Assembly: GCA_009780955.1 (NCBI GenBank)
Contig: WQZB01000026.1
Coordinates: forward strand, 1-54,869
DNA length: 54,869 nucleotides
Source: Polyangiaceae bacterium
GTDB lineage: Bacteria; Myxococcota_A; Polyangia; Polyangiales; Polyangiaceae
Direction of reading: 5' to 3'
The position numbers were made by a program, and so were the translations under genes. Of this stretch, positions 45,928-53,712 are shown piece by piece. The stretch's first letter is position 1. Each line of letters begins with the position of its first letter. Under the pieces are notes generated by a model, which saw nothing but the letters and a program-made list of their open reading frames with translations, was not told the DNA's origin and searched no databases.

Positions 45928-46770
45928 TCAGTGGATGTTGCTCAAGTTGAGCATCTCCTCAACGTTTGGCTGCACAACGAGCTCGACGCGACGATTTTTC
46001 TTGCGATCGTCGTCCGACTGCTTCGCGACAGTGCCGGCAACCGGATCGGTGTCGCCGTAGCCAGCCGCCGCCCAACGCGCCGGGCTGAGACCACCGCCAG
46101 CCTTTTTCGGATCGGCCGACTTCGCATCGCCAATGAGAAAAAGGAGAACTTGGCGCGCACGCGCAAGCGACAATCCCCAGTTGTCTTTAAATGGGCCGCC
46201 TGGTGGATACTTCACGTTGTCGGTGTGGCCAGCAACCAGGAAGAAGCGATTCATGAGATCTCGATCGCTGCGAATGACGTCAGCGATTTCACCGAGAACG
46301 TCTTTGCCTTGCATTTTGAGCTCGTCGCGACCCGAATCGAAAAGAACGTCGCCTGGTAATTGGATGACAAGGCGATTGTTGCGGGGCACGACCCTGACGC
46401 CAAACCGAGTGAGTTTATCGAGTTTCGCCCGAAGTTCGTGGAAGCGCTGATCGATGGCAGCGAGCTGATCGGCGCGCATTTTGTACTCGGAAAGCGCTTG
46501 CCTCAAACGCGCGGTGTCTTCCCTGGACTTTTCGAGTCCCAGGCCGGCCGCTTTGAGCTGCTCTTTCAGGCTGCTCAGCGAACTCTGCGCATCGCTGAAT
46601 TTCGACTGATCATCGGCGATTTGCGCCTTCGCAGCTTTGAGATCCGCTTGAAGCTTATCGATTTCGCGCTGCTTTGCAGCCATTTCCTCGTCGGTGTGTC
46701 CACAGCCAACGAGTGACAATGCACCGAGCCACAAAACGAAAGCACAGAACCAATGCAACGCTGTCTTCAT
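45928..46770 (-). CDS. OmpA-family peptidoglycan-binding lipoprotein with coiled coil
   Basis: A signal peptide with lipobox LSLVGC is followed by a long coiled coil (about residues 27-105, for example REIDKLQADLKAAKAQIAD) and an OmpA C-terminal domain with VLFDSGRDELKMQGKDVL, VAGHTDNVKY near 180 and SLARARQVLLFL, ending in the family's KNRRVEL. It would bridge outer membrane and cell wall. The ATG at 46770 starts the signal peptide. The 206-bp upstream region is shared with the divergent histone-like gene and contains the palindrome TTGACGTCAA (46823-46832). Confidence 0.9.
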   Translation of the reverse strand: MKTALHWFCAFVLWLGALSLVGCGHTDEEMAAKQREIDKLQADLKAAKAQIADDQSKFSDAQSSLSSLKEQLKAAGLGLEKSREDTARLRQALSEYKMRADQLAAIDQRFHELRAKLDKLTRFGVRVVPRNNRLVIQLPGDVLFDSGRDELKMQGKDVLGEIADVIRSDRDLMNRFFLVAGHTDNVKYPPGGPFKDNWGLSLARARQVLLFLIGDAKSADPKKAGGGLSPARWAAAGYGDTDPVAGTVAKQSDDDRKKNRRVELVVQPNVEEMLNLSNIH

Positions 46771-46997
46771 CGAGCTAACCCTTTCTTTCAACGTCTCTCG
46801 CGACCGTATCCGGCTGTCAAAGTTGACGTCAAGGCAACCTACGACCCGGACACCGTCGAAGCGCTAGCCCGGTGCCAAAAAAGGATGGAGGACGAGCGAC
46901 GAAGCGCATGATTGGAAGGTGCGCAAGATAAAAATGCACAACGCTATATTTTTACCCGTTCGCCCTTTCAGCCTGCGCGGGCGTCAAGTTTTTTTGT

Positions 46998-47026
46998 TTG
47001 ACACCTAACGTAGGTGACCATATACG
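46998..47026 (+). promoter_or_regulatory. sigma-70 type promoter of the histone-like gene
   Basis: TTGACA at 46998-47003 and TATACG at 47021-47026 are separated by exactly 17 bp. The start codon is 33 bp after the -10 box and is preceded by AGGAGG. This is the clearest vegetative promoter in the window. Confidence 0.75.
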
Positions 47027-47059
47027 TCATGTAGATCACCTCTGCAGGAGGACTCGAGT

Positions 47060-47383
47060 ATGGCTGCTAAGAAGAAGGCTGGCGCTAAAAAAACAACAAA
47101 GACAACGAAGAAGGCTGCCGGCAAGATGGCAAAAAAAGCGGGCGCTAAGAAGCGCACGGCCAAAAAGGCGCCAGTTAAAAAGGCTAGCGCAAAAAAGGCC
47201 ACCAAAAAACCAGCTAGGAAAGCCGCAACAAAGGGGGCGAAAGCTGGGCGGTCCGCGGCAAAGCGTTCGTCCGGTGCGCGCGGCGGAGGCCGAGGCCGTG
47301 GCAGGGCTGCAGCTCAAGCAGCAGCTCCGTCAATGTCGGGGGGCTCGTCGGCCAGTAGCCGCGGGGACGAAAGCGAAGAATAA
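47060..47383 (+). CDS. histone H1-like Lys/Ala-rich protein
   Basis: This 107-residue protein has a first 65 residues made of AKK/KKA/KKAT-type repeats like eukaryotic histone H1 tails and bacterial H1-like proteins. A Gly/Arg-rich piece (GARGGGRGRGRAA) and an acidic Ser-rich end (SRGDESEE) follow. It would bind DNA non-specifically and compact the nucleoid. The call depends on composition, as with all such proteins. It has a strong ribosome site (AGGAGG), a good promoter and a terminator, so it is probably highly expressed as a single gene. An overlapping longer frame at 46998-47519 is a shadow. Confidence 0.85.
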   Translation: MAAKKKAGAKKTTKTTKKAAGKMAKKAGAKKRTAKKAPVKKASAKKATKKPARKAATKGAKAGRSAAKRSSGARGGGRGRGRAAAQAAAPSMSGGSSASSRGDESEE

Positions 47384-47452
47384 TCTTCGCCTCGAACCCG
47401 CAGTAACTTTAGCCGTTTTCACGCCTGGCTCTGCCATGGGCTGGCGAAGGAC

Positions 47453-47490
47453 GAAAGGGCGAACTCAAGAAGCCGCCCTTTCTCTTTTTT
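47453..47490 (+). terminator. Rho-independent terminator of the histone-like gene
   Basis: GAAAGGGCG (47453-47461) pairs with CGCCCTTTC (47474-47482) around a 12-base loop, followed by TCTTTTTT. It lies 70 bp after the stop codon. Confidence 0.85.
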
Positions 47491-47605
47491 GTAGACCGCT
47501 ATCTTCCAACCAGCACTGAGCATTCGTTCTGCCTGACAACTATGTGATGAAACAATTGGAGCTTATATGCGCTGATCGAGCTTGACTTCCTCATTGCTTT
47601 GCGCG

Positions 47606-48172
47606 TCACCTGCCGGCGTCGGTGCGCGGCCGGAAATTAAATGGGTAGTAGGTTCGTGTTTCGAAGCCCTTTGCGCTTGGGGCAAATTTTATTTTCTTGA
47701 TGATGTCGATAATGCAATTAGAAACACTACCTGCAACAAATTGTGATCTTGGTGTGTCGACTTCGATGTCGGTTACCAGTCCTTGTGGGCCAATCGTCCA
47801 GGTGATGACAAGGGTGCCTTGAATACCTGGGTAGTTTTTGAGGCCCATGTCGTAGCAAGCGCGCACCTCGTCGCGGCGTGACTGAACAATGGCCTGAATG
47901 TCTTCGCGGCGGCGGCCTGGCTCCTCGCCACGACGCAGTCCTGCCGCGGTGCCCGCATCGCCGCCCGCATCGTCCTCGGTCACGGCTTCGTTGGCAGTCG
48001 GACTTGGTGCAGCCGATGTTGCCATGGCGTCGCCGCCGCTAGCTTCAGGTGATTTGGCGTTGCCCGAATTGCCGCACGCAAGAGCAGCTGCTGCTGCAAC
48101 ACACGAAACGGCGGGCCGTGCAAGTGGGCCGAGCGGGGCAAGCAGGCGAGACCAAAACGAAGCGAATTTCAT
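47606..48172 (-). CDS. lipoprotein with AgmX/PglI-type C-terminal domain
   Basis: A signal peptide with a Cys (AAAAALACGNSG) and a long Ala/Ser/acidic linker precede a C-terminal domain of about 95 residues: RRDEVRACYDMGLKNYPG, GTLVITWTIGPQGLV and SVSNCIIDIIKKIKFAP. This TonB-like fold is very common in myxobacteria and named after gliding proteins AgmX and PglI; two conserved cysteines probably form a disulfide. Its function here is unknown. The second Met (48172) fits the signal peptide. About 220 bp between the histone-like gene's stop and this one hold the terminator and nothing else coding. Confidence 0.85.
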   Translation of the reverse strand: MKFASFWSRLLAPLGPLARPAVSCVAAAAALACGNSGNAKSPEASGGDAMATSAAPSPTANEAVTEDDAGGDAGTAAGLRRGEEPGRRREDIQAIVQSRRDEVRACYDMGLKNYPGIQGTLVITWTIGPQGLVTDIEVDTPRSQFVAGSVSNCIIDIIKKIKFAPSAKGFETRTYYPFNFRPRTDAGR

Positions 48173-48228
48173 CGTCGACATGGCTCGACGCTACAATAAT
48201 TGTCGGTAATGGGCCAAACTAGACGCAA

Positions 48229-48804
48229 TTAACTTGCTTTTAAGAATGGTTCCCACTCTCGATACTTCGTGGCCGTGGCAAGCAAGAGTTGCGCGGTCAT
48301 TGACCACTTCGGGCGGAAGGGTCTACGCGCAAGGCGCATATTCGCTTCCTCCGGCGTTCGCCGCCCTTTGCGAAGGTTGCAAAAGCGACACGCGGTCACA
48401 AGATTTTCCCACGAGTCGATGCCGCCGCGCGAACGCGGCAGCACGTGGTCGATATTGAGATCACGAAGCGGAGGCTGCCTACCGCAATACTGGCACTGAT
48501 GGCTGTCGCGAAGCATCAAATTGCGGCGAGTAAGGCGGATAGCGGCCTTCGGCGTGCGATCGTAACGATGCAAGTGCACGACGCGCGGCACACGAAGAGC
48601 GCCACCAACAATGGGCAATGCATCGTCGGTGTGACGCACCGGCAGCGTGCGCCACAGATCGAAATCGTACTCTTCTCCGTCTTCATCGACCGCGTGGGCG
48701 GCGCCACCATAGAGAAGAACGAAAGCCCGTTTCACCGTTGTCAGCTGCACGGGCTGAAAAACGCGATTGAGAACGAGAACCGGGTTTGACAAGACGTCAA
48801 TCAT
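48229..48804 (-). CDS. HNH endonuclease family protein
   Basis: This 191-residue protein carries an HNH nuclease domain in the C-terminal half: SHQCQYCGRQPP near 101, NIDHVLPRSRGGIDSWENLV near 117-136 and CRFCNLRKGRRTP near 139, with two CxxC zinc pairs. The N-terminal part (LSNPVLVLNRVFQPVQLTTVKRA) is conserved in the widespread housekeeping McrA-like HNH group of unclear function. There are no restriction or methylase genes alongside, so it is not evidently a restriction enzyme. Confidence 0.9.
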   Translation of the reverse strand: MIDVLSNPVLVLNRVFQPVQLTTVKRAFVLLYGGAAHAVDEDGEEYDFDLWRTLPVRHTDDALPIVGGALRVPRVVHLHRYDRTPKAAIRLTRRNLMLRDSHQCQYCGRQPPLRDLNIDHVLPRSRGGIDSWENLVTACRFCNLRKGRRTPEEANMRLARRPFRPKWSMTAQLLLATATKYREWEPFLKAS

Positions 48805-48956
48805 GAGCCACCCGCGGAGGCTCCCGCGGCTTCTCCTAATAAATTTTGGCTGGCAGCACTAGGTGCCCGCCATCGTAGCACGATCAGCTGCGCTCGCCGG
48901 TTGGCGCCTGCGCGTCTTGAACCCTGCGGTAGGAGCGAGTACACTCGTCTCACTGT

Positions 48957-49517
48957 ATGAGCGACACGTCGGCTTCTGGTATTGACTCCGCCGAGAGCCG
49001 CACGGGCGACGTGCCGAACCTCGAGGTTCCCGTGCGCGTTCGAGTGCACGGCGACGACGACGACAGCGGCGCACGCAAGCGGCTTTTGCTTCTCGTCCCG
49101 CTCGTGATGGCGGCAGCAGCCATCGCGGCTCTTGTTCTTGTCGGCATGCAAGATAAGGGCATGTACTCGAAAACAGTCGACGAGCTTGTCGCTGCAAAGG
49201 CAAAGTTTGTCGGTAAGCCCGTTCGTGCGGAAGGGAATCTCGTTCACGGCTCGCTCGTCAAGCGCGATTCGCCATGCGAGTACCGCTTCATCATCGAAAA
49301 AAACGGGGTCCAGGTGCCCGTGCGGTTTGCCAAGTGCGTTGTACCCGACACGTTTCGCGACGTGCCCGGTGTTGACGTTGGCGTAACCGTCGAAGGAACA
49401 CTGTCGCCCGACGCCTCGCTCGATGCAAGCAATGTCCTCGCAAAGTGCCCGAGCAAGTACGAAATGAAACAGAAAGAGGTTCGGGGCGAGAAGGCGCCGC
49501 ATGCTTCAACGCCGTGA
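48957..49517 (+). CDS. ccmE: cytochrome c maturation haem chaperone CcmE, CxxxY type
   Basis: CcmE binds haem covalently and hands it to apocytochromes. A membrane helix (LLLLVPLVMAAAAIAALVLVG, about 43-63) precedes the OB-fold domain: YSKTVDELVAAKAKFVGKPV, RAEGNLVHGSLV, PCEYRFIIEKNG, VPVRFAKCVVPDTF. The C-terminal haem motif is CPSKY (C164, Y168) instead of the usual HxxxY, the cysteine variant known from Desulfovibrio and archaea (System I*). It stands alone; no other ccm genes are in the window. It would serve the cytochromes of the cco operon. An extra cysteine pair (C107, C123 region) may form a disulfide. Confidence 0.85.
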   Translation: MSDTSASGIDSAESRTGDVPNLEVPVRVRVHGDDDDSGARKRLLLLVPLVMAAAAIAALVLVGMQDKGMYSKTVDELVAAKAKFVGKPVRAEGNLVHGSLVKRDSPCEYRFIIEKNGVQVPVRFAKCVVPDTFRDVPGVDVGVTVEGTLSPDASLDASNVLAKCPSKYEMKQKEVRGEKAPHASTP

Positions 49518-49561
49518 CAGACATTCCGCAACAATGTAAACTGCGATCCTAAAGAACAGTC

Positions 49562-50449
49562 ATGCGAAAACGACACTTAGCATTCGGTTTAGGGCTGATC
49601 GGTTCCGTTGCTTTCTCGCTTCCGGCAAACGCCCAGTCGTCGTCAGCGGCAGCTCAGGCATATCCATCCTGCGAAGGGCGAACACCATCGGAATCGGACA
49701 CCGAAGCTGCGCACAAAATCTACCTTGCAGGCAAAGCCCAGTACGACGCAAGCGACTGGGCGGCTGCTATCGCACAGTTCCGTGAAGCGTATCGGCGGGA
49801 CTGCACCAAGCCCGAGATCCTCATCAATCTCTCGCGCGCGTACGAGTTCAAAGGCGACAAGCAAGAGGCGCTCAACGCGTTGCAAGCATTCCTCGACCGC
49901 GTTCCACCGAGCCACCCCGACATTGGGGCGGTTCGCGCGCGCATGGCGAACATCCAGAAGCAAATCGACGCCGAGAAAAAAGCAGGCGTGCCGCCGCCGC
50001 CGATCGAGACAAAGCCTACCAGCAAAACCGAACAGCCCAAAAGCGAGCAGCCTCAAACGCGTGGGCACACCGTTGCGCCATGGGTTGTTGCCGGCATAGG
50101 AGGCGCGGCCATCATCGCAGGCGTTGTGGTTTACGCAACGAAGCCCAAAATGCCTGCAAACTGCAGCGGAGGCTCGTGCTACAGATCACCAGACGACGAA
50201 AGCGACGCTCAGCTCAACGCCGATAAGGATCAAGCCGGCAAGTCAAGAAGCCAAAGCACGACGGGTCTCATTGTCGGGGGTGCTGGCATTGTGGTCCTCG
50301 CGGGCGGCTTGATCTGGCACTTCCTCGAACATCCCAATGGGTCGTCTGCATCGCCCAATTCAAGTAATGGGGCGAGCGCGGAAAAACCGACTGTAACGCC
50401 GGCAATTGGGCCGGGGTTCGCCGGGTTGTCCTTCGGCGGTACCTTTTGA
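49562..50449 (+). CDS. secreted TPR protein with two membrane segments
   Basis: A cleavable signal peptide (FGLGLIGSVAFSLPANAQ) is followed by TPR-like helices (AAHKIYLAGKAQYDASDWAA, then LINLSRAYEFKGDKQEALNAL, about 49-110), a Pro/Lys-rich linker and two glycine-rich hydrophobic segments (VVAGIGGAAIIAGVVVYAT and GLIVGGAGIVVLAGGLIW) separated by a polar loop with a CSGGSC pair. This layout is common in myxobacterial envelope proteins of unknown role. Its TGA stop overlaps the first base of TIR copy E. Confidence 0.8.
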   Translation: MRKRHLAFGLGLIGSVAFSLPANAQSSSAAAQAYPSCEGRTPSESDTEAAHKIYLAGKAQYDASDWAAAIAQFREAYRRDCTKPEILINLSRAYEFKGDKQEALNALQAFLDRVPPSHPDIGAVRARMANIQKQIDAEKKAGVPPPPIETKPTSKTEQPKSEQPQTRGHTVAPWVVAGIGGAAIIAGVVVYATKPKMPANCSGGSCYRSPDDESDAQLNADKDQAGKSRSQSTTGLIVGGAGIVVLAGGLIWHFLEHPNGSSASPNSSNGASAEKPTVTPAIGPGFAGLSFGGTF

Positions 50450-50569
50450 CCGCTTTCGATTTGACGCGATCTCTTCGTTGGTGCCTGCGGTGCGGTCCTC
50501 AAAGCCGAAGCAGGCTGTTCCGGTCCGCTCCTCGGCCCCGCCTCGATCTCGCGTCAACTTGAAAGCGGT
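50449..50569 (-). repeat. TIR element, full copy E (121 bp, inverted)
   Basis: This is a full-length 121-bp copy in the opposite orientation to copy A. Its reverse complement agrees with copy A except for about ten bases in three clusters. One base overlaps the stop codon of the TPR gene. The next gene starts about 80 bp after it. TIR ends read GACCGCTTTC here when one flanking base is included. Confidence 0.88.
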
Positions 50570-50651
50570 CTAGAGTGCGGCTGGGCGGCGCAATCATAGC
50601 CCGTGATCGATCTTCTCGGAGGCATAGCCCTCCGCTACGATCTAAAATGTA

Positions 50652-52511
50652 ATGAACCACGCGGAGCTGCCCAAAGTTGGGGTGCGCCACGGCGGGAAAG
50701 AGGAGCTCCGCGCCTCGCTGCTGAAAACGTATCTTCTTCGCATCCGAGCAGAGAAGGGCGATTGCGCTGTGCGCACGATCCTAACCGATGCTGGAATCGA
50801 CCCTGCCACCATCGACAACGAAACAGGCTGGGTTAGCACCCTTGCCGCCAAGCGCGCCCTGCGCGGCATCTGCGAAGTGCTTGGAATGGACGCCCTGCGC
50901 CACCGCGGCGACTGGGTCACCAGCGCCGAAGCCCTTGGCGCGTGTGTTCGCATGCTTCGCTCGGTCGAGCACACCTACGACGCTTACGAATATCTCGCCA
51001 AGAATGCACGCGAGGCTACGCGCGTTGGAACCTGGGAGGTAAGCCGCACAAAAACGCCAGGCAAAGGCGCATTGCGCGCCGAAAGCGGCGAGAACGGCGA
51101 AAACGAAAACCTGGCCGAAGCGCCTGGTTCCGATGCATCCGCGGGCCCAGTTGCCAAGGCGAACGTAGACAAAGCGAACATCAACACGGTGCGCCTCGTG
51201 TATCGTCCACGAACGGTCAGCAACGGCGACGAATCTGAGGGGCTCGACGTAGCAACCGAGGCGCTTTTCTGCGCTGCGCGCGAAGGCGAGCTCGCCGGTA
51301 TCCCGCGCATCTGGGGTTTGCCCGACGCGCACATCGTCCACGAAACGTGCCTCGCCAAAGGTGACGACGCGTGCTCCTACGCCGTGACGTGGGAGCTGCC
51401 TGTCACAAGGAAGGGCGTAGCGATCGGAGCGGTGTCCGCCGCAGTCATAAGCGGAGTCACTGTCGGCGTTGCAGGCGGCCTTGTGGCTGGCGCGCTTGGC
51501 GCCACGTTCGCTGGCTTGTTAGGTGCCGGTGTTGGTTGGATGTGGGAGCGCAACAAGCTCGCAACCGTCGCGAGCGTTTTCGGGAAAAACCGCATTGCCG
51601 CCCTTGAACGCGGCCTCGATCTCAAAGGGGAAGCGACCATTGCTGCCGTACCTGGCGAGCTCATGGGAACGGTTTTGGGTGGGAAATACCGCATTGGAAA
51701 GAAGATCGGCTCAGGAGGCATCGGCGTTGTTTACGCCGCGGAGCACACAACCCTTGGCCACGAAGTTGCCGTGAAAGTTCTGCGCGGAGCAGCAGCACGC
51801 GATGGCGGAGAAATCGCGCGCCTTCGTCGCGAGGCAATCGTCCAGGTTCACATCGATCACCCAAACGTTGCGCGTGTGTACGACCTCGATCAAATGCCCG
51901 ATGGCTCGATGTACGTCGTCATGGAACGGTTGCACGGCCGATCGCTCGCCGACAAACTCTCGCGCGAGCGCATCGTTGTGCCGGGCTTCGCTGTACCTGC
52001 ATTCCAAGGTGTGTGCCGCGCGCTCAACGTGGCCCACAACAAGGGCGTCATTCACCGCGATCTCAAGCCGGGCAACATTTTTCTTTGCGACGACGGCGAG
52101 TCGAAAGTTCTTGATTTCGGCATGAGCAAGATGACGAGCGCAGAGTCGCTCACGCAAGAGGGCTACACGCTCGGAACGCCCGAGTACATGGCGCCCGAGC
52201 AATGCGTTGGCGCAAACGTGGTTGCGCAAACGGACATTTATGCACTGGGCGTCGTGATGTACGAGGCGCTGACCGGCGAGCTGCCGATTGTTGCAGAGAG
52301 CCGTCGCGAGCTGCTCGATTTGCACCAGCGGCAGGTTCCGGTGCCCATGCGCGAACGCAGGCCCGATCTCGACCTTCCCGAAGCGCTCGACGCGGTTGTC
52401 ATGAGGTGCCTAAAAAAGCGCATCAACGACCGCCCAAAAACCGCCGCCGATCTCGAGGAAATGCTCGAGGCGATTCCCATTCTGGGCCTGCCAACGATGA
52501 AAGCCGTTTAG
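50652..52511 (+). CDS. membrane Ser/Thr protein kinase with V4R-like sensor domain
   Basis: The N-terminal about 240 residues end in HETCLAKGDDACSYAV (230-245), the Cys pair pattern of V4R/haem-NO-like small-molecule sensor domains. Two or three Gly/Ala-rich membrane segments follow (about 255-300). The C-terminal kinase domain starts YRIGKKIGSGGIGVVYAAEH near 346, with VAVKVL (Lys), HRDLKPGN near 467, DFGMSK near 489 and GTPEYMAPEQ. All catalytic residues are present, so it should be active. The FHA protein gene convergent with it is a natural phosphothreonine-reading partner. Confidence 0.9.
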   Translation: MNHAELPKVGVRHGGKEELRASLLKTYLLRIRAEKGDCAVRTILTDAGIDPATIDNETGWVSTLAAKRALRGICEVLGMDALRHRGDWVTSAEALGACVRMLRSVEHTYDAYEYLAKNAREATRVGTWEVSRTKTPGKGALRAESGENGENENLAEAPGSDASAGPVAKANVDKANINTVRLVYRPRTVSNGDESEGLDVATEALFCAAREGELAGIPRIWGLPDAHIVHETCLAKGDDACSYAVTWELPVTRKGVAIGAVSAAVISGVTVGVAGGLVAGALGATFAGLLGAGVGWMWERNKLATVASVFGKNRIAALERGLDLKGEATIAAVPGELMGTVLGGKYRIGKKIGSGGIGVVYAAEHTTLGHEVAVKVLRGAAARDGGEIARLRREAIVQVHIDHPNVARVYDLDQMPDGSMYVVMERLHGRSLADKLSRERIVVPGFAVPAFQGVCRALNVAHNKGVIHRDLKPGNIFLCDDGESKVLDFGMSKMTSAESLTQEGYTLGTPEYMAPEQCVGANVVAQTDIYALGVVMYEALTGELPIVAESRRELLDLHQRQVPVPMRERRPDLDLPEALDAVVMRCLKKRINDRPKTAADLEEMLEAIPILGLPTMKAV

Positions 52512-52513
52512 AG

Positions 52514-52535
52514 ACCGCTTTCAAGTTGGCGCGGT
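52514..52535. repeat. TIR element remnant F
   Basis: ACCGCTTTCAAGTTGGCGCGGT joins a left end to a right end with the centre deleted. It lies between the kinase stop (52511) and the FHA stop (52536) and fills the convergent gap exactly. Confidence 0.6.
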
Positions 52536-53705
52536 CTACTTAAGAACCCAAGCGAGGCCGCCTATGCTTGCGACGATGATGACGACCGCCAGCGTTATCA
52601 CGACGACATCGATGACAGTCACTTTGCGCTTGCCTCGGCGAACTGGAATGGGGCGAGGCGGAGGGCTGGTGCTGCCGTCAATGTACATCATGGGTGCGAT
52701 CGCACCGGCGTCCGCAGGCGGAGGAGCGTTGCCCGCGGCCGGAGCGTTGCCGCCCTTGCTGCCTTCACCACCGTTACCGCCCTCGCCGTTTTTTGACGGC
52801 GAAGCCACACGAGGCGTAGAGCCGGGTCGAGACGACGCTCGCGAACTAAAAGCAGCGCGTGACACTGGGATTGCGCCACGAGCGCTTGGCGGACGCGACC
52901 GCATCTGCGGTGGACCAGGCACGTCTTTGTCGGCAAGTTGCTCGTCGACCGCGGCCTCGAGCGAGGCGAGCGCCGCGGCCACGGGCTCGTCGAGCGCAAG
53001 CACCGTGTTGCCAATGCGTGCCATAAAGGACGATCGCCACGGAACGTCGCATCCCGCAGGGATGCGTGCACCGCCGAGCACAACCCCATGGCTCGAACCA
53101 TAGTCGCGCAGAAAGACTTGCCCCGCGCGCTTGGTTACCGAGGCGTGCTCGCGCGAGCAATGGGGATCGGCAAGCGACAGATCGCAATGCTCGGCGCGGC
53201 CAATGAGATACACGCGTCCTGGCTCGACGATGCGAAGAACAAGGCCGATGTTGGGACCCTCGACGACACGAAGCTTGGCGACGGTATCGTCGCCGTGCGA
53301 GTTCAGGGCATTTCGGACGAGCACGAAAGCCAATTCGCGAGTGGCAAGCCCCAGGTCGGACGTGGCAACCTTCTGCCCGATCACGAACTCGAGCCAAAGG
53401 CGGCCAATTCGAGCCAAATCACCAGACTTGATGATGCGTGGCGTTTGCGGCACGAGCCTCACGCCGCCCATGAAAGTGCCGTTCGTGCTGCCCTCGTCGA
53501 CGATCGCATACTCGGCACCCTGCGCACGAATGGTTGCATGGCGCACGCTTACACTCGGATCGGGCAAGCGTACGTCGGCGCCGGCGCCGCGACCGAGTAC
53601 AATGCGTGGACCGTCGAACGTGAGCGAAGGAAGTTTGCTCGCGCCACTGGTCGAAGATCCGGTGGGGCGTTCATTCATCGAGCGGACGGTGACCGTGATG
53701 GGCAT
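52536..53705 (-). CDS. double-FHA domain membrane protein
   Basis: FHA domains read phosphothreonine marks. The first (GPRIVLGRGAGADVRLPDPS, SVRHATI, DEGSTNGTF) spans about 27-105, the second (VYLIGRAEHCDLSLADPHCS, REHASV, DYGSSHGVVLGG) about 160-230. A Pro/Gly/Ser-rich linker with a GGNGGEG stretch leads to one C-terminal membrane helix (VIDVVVITLAVVIIVASIGG), so the protein is tail-anchored with its FHA domains in the cytoplasm. The ATG at 53705 is 7 bp downstream of the gshB stop; the frame opens at 53900 without support. It is probably cotranscribed with gshB and lies convergent to the kinase. Confidence 0.88.
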   Translation of the reverse strand: MPITVTVRSMNERPTGSSTSGASKLPSLTFDGPRIVLGRGAGADVRLPDPSVSVRHATIRAQGAEYAIVDEGSTNGTFMGGVRLVPQTPRIIKSGDLARIGRLWLEFVIGQKVATSDLGLATRELAFVLVRNALNSHGDDTVAKLRVVEGPNIGLVLRIVEPGRVYLIGRAEHCDLSLADPHCSREHASVTKRAGQVFLRDYGSSHGVVLGGARIPAGCDVPWRSSFMARIGNTVLALDEPVAAALASLEAAVDEQLADKDVPGPPQMRSRPPSARGAIPVSRAAFSSRASSRPGSTPRVASPSKNGEGGNGGEGSKGGNAPAAGNAPPPADAGAIAPMMYIDGSTSPPPRPIPVRRGKRKVTVIDVVVITLAVVIIVASIGGLAWVLK

Positions 53706-53712
53706 TGCGAAA

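Noticed and set aside
46823..46832. TTGACGTCAA palindrome as a TIR remnant or operator
   Set aside because: It shares only GTTGACG with the TIR element and occurs once; it could be a site for the OmpA-lipoprotein gene but nothing else supports it.
47491..47505. GTAGACCGCTATC as another TIR remnant
   Set aside because: Only about ten bases match and the second end is missing, so chance cannot be excluded.
46998..47519. 173-codon frame overlapping the histone-like gene
   Set aside because: It is another reading frame of the repeats; it starts in the promoter and runs into the terminator, whereas the 47060 frame has the ribosome site and sensible composition.
48229..48804. HNH gene as part of a restriction or defence island
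   Set aside because: No methylase, helicase or other defence gene lies nearby and the N-terminal part is that of the common housekeeping HNH family.
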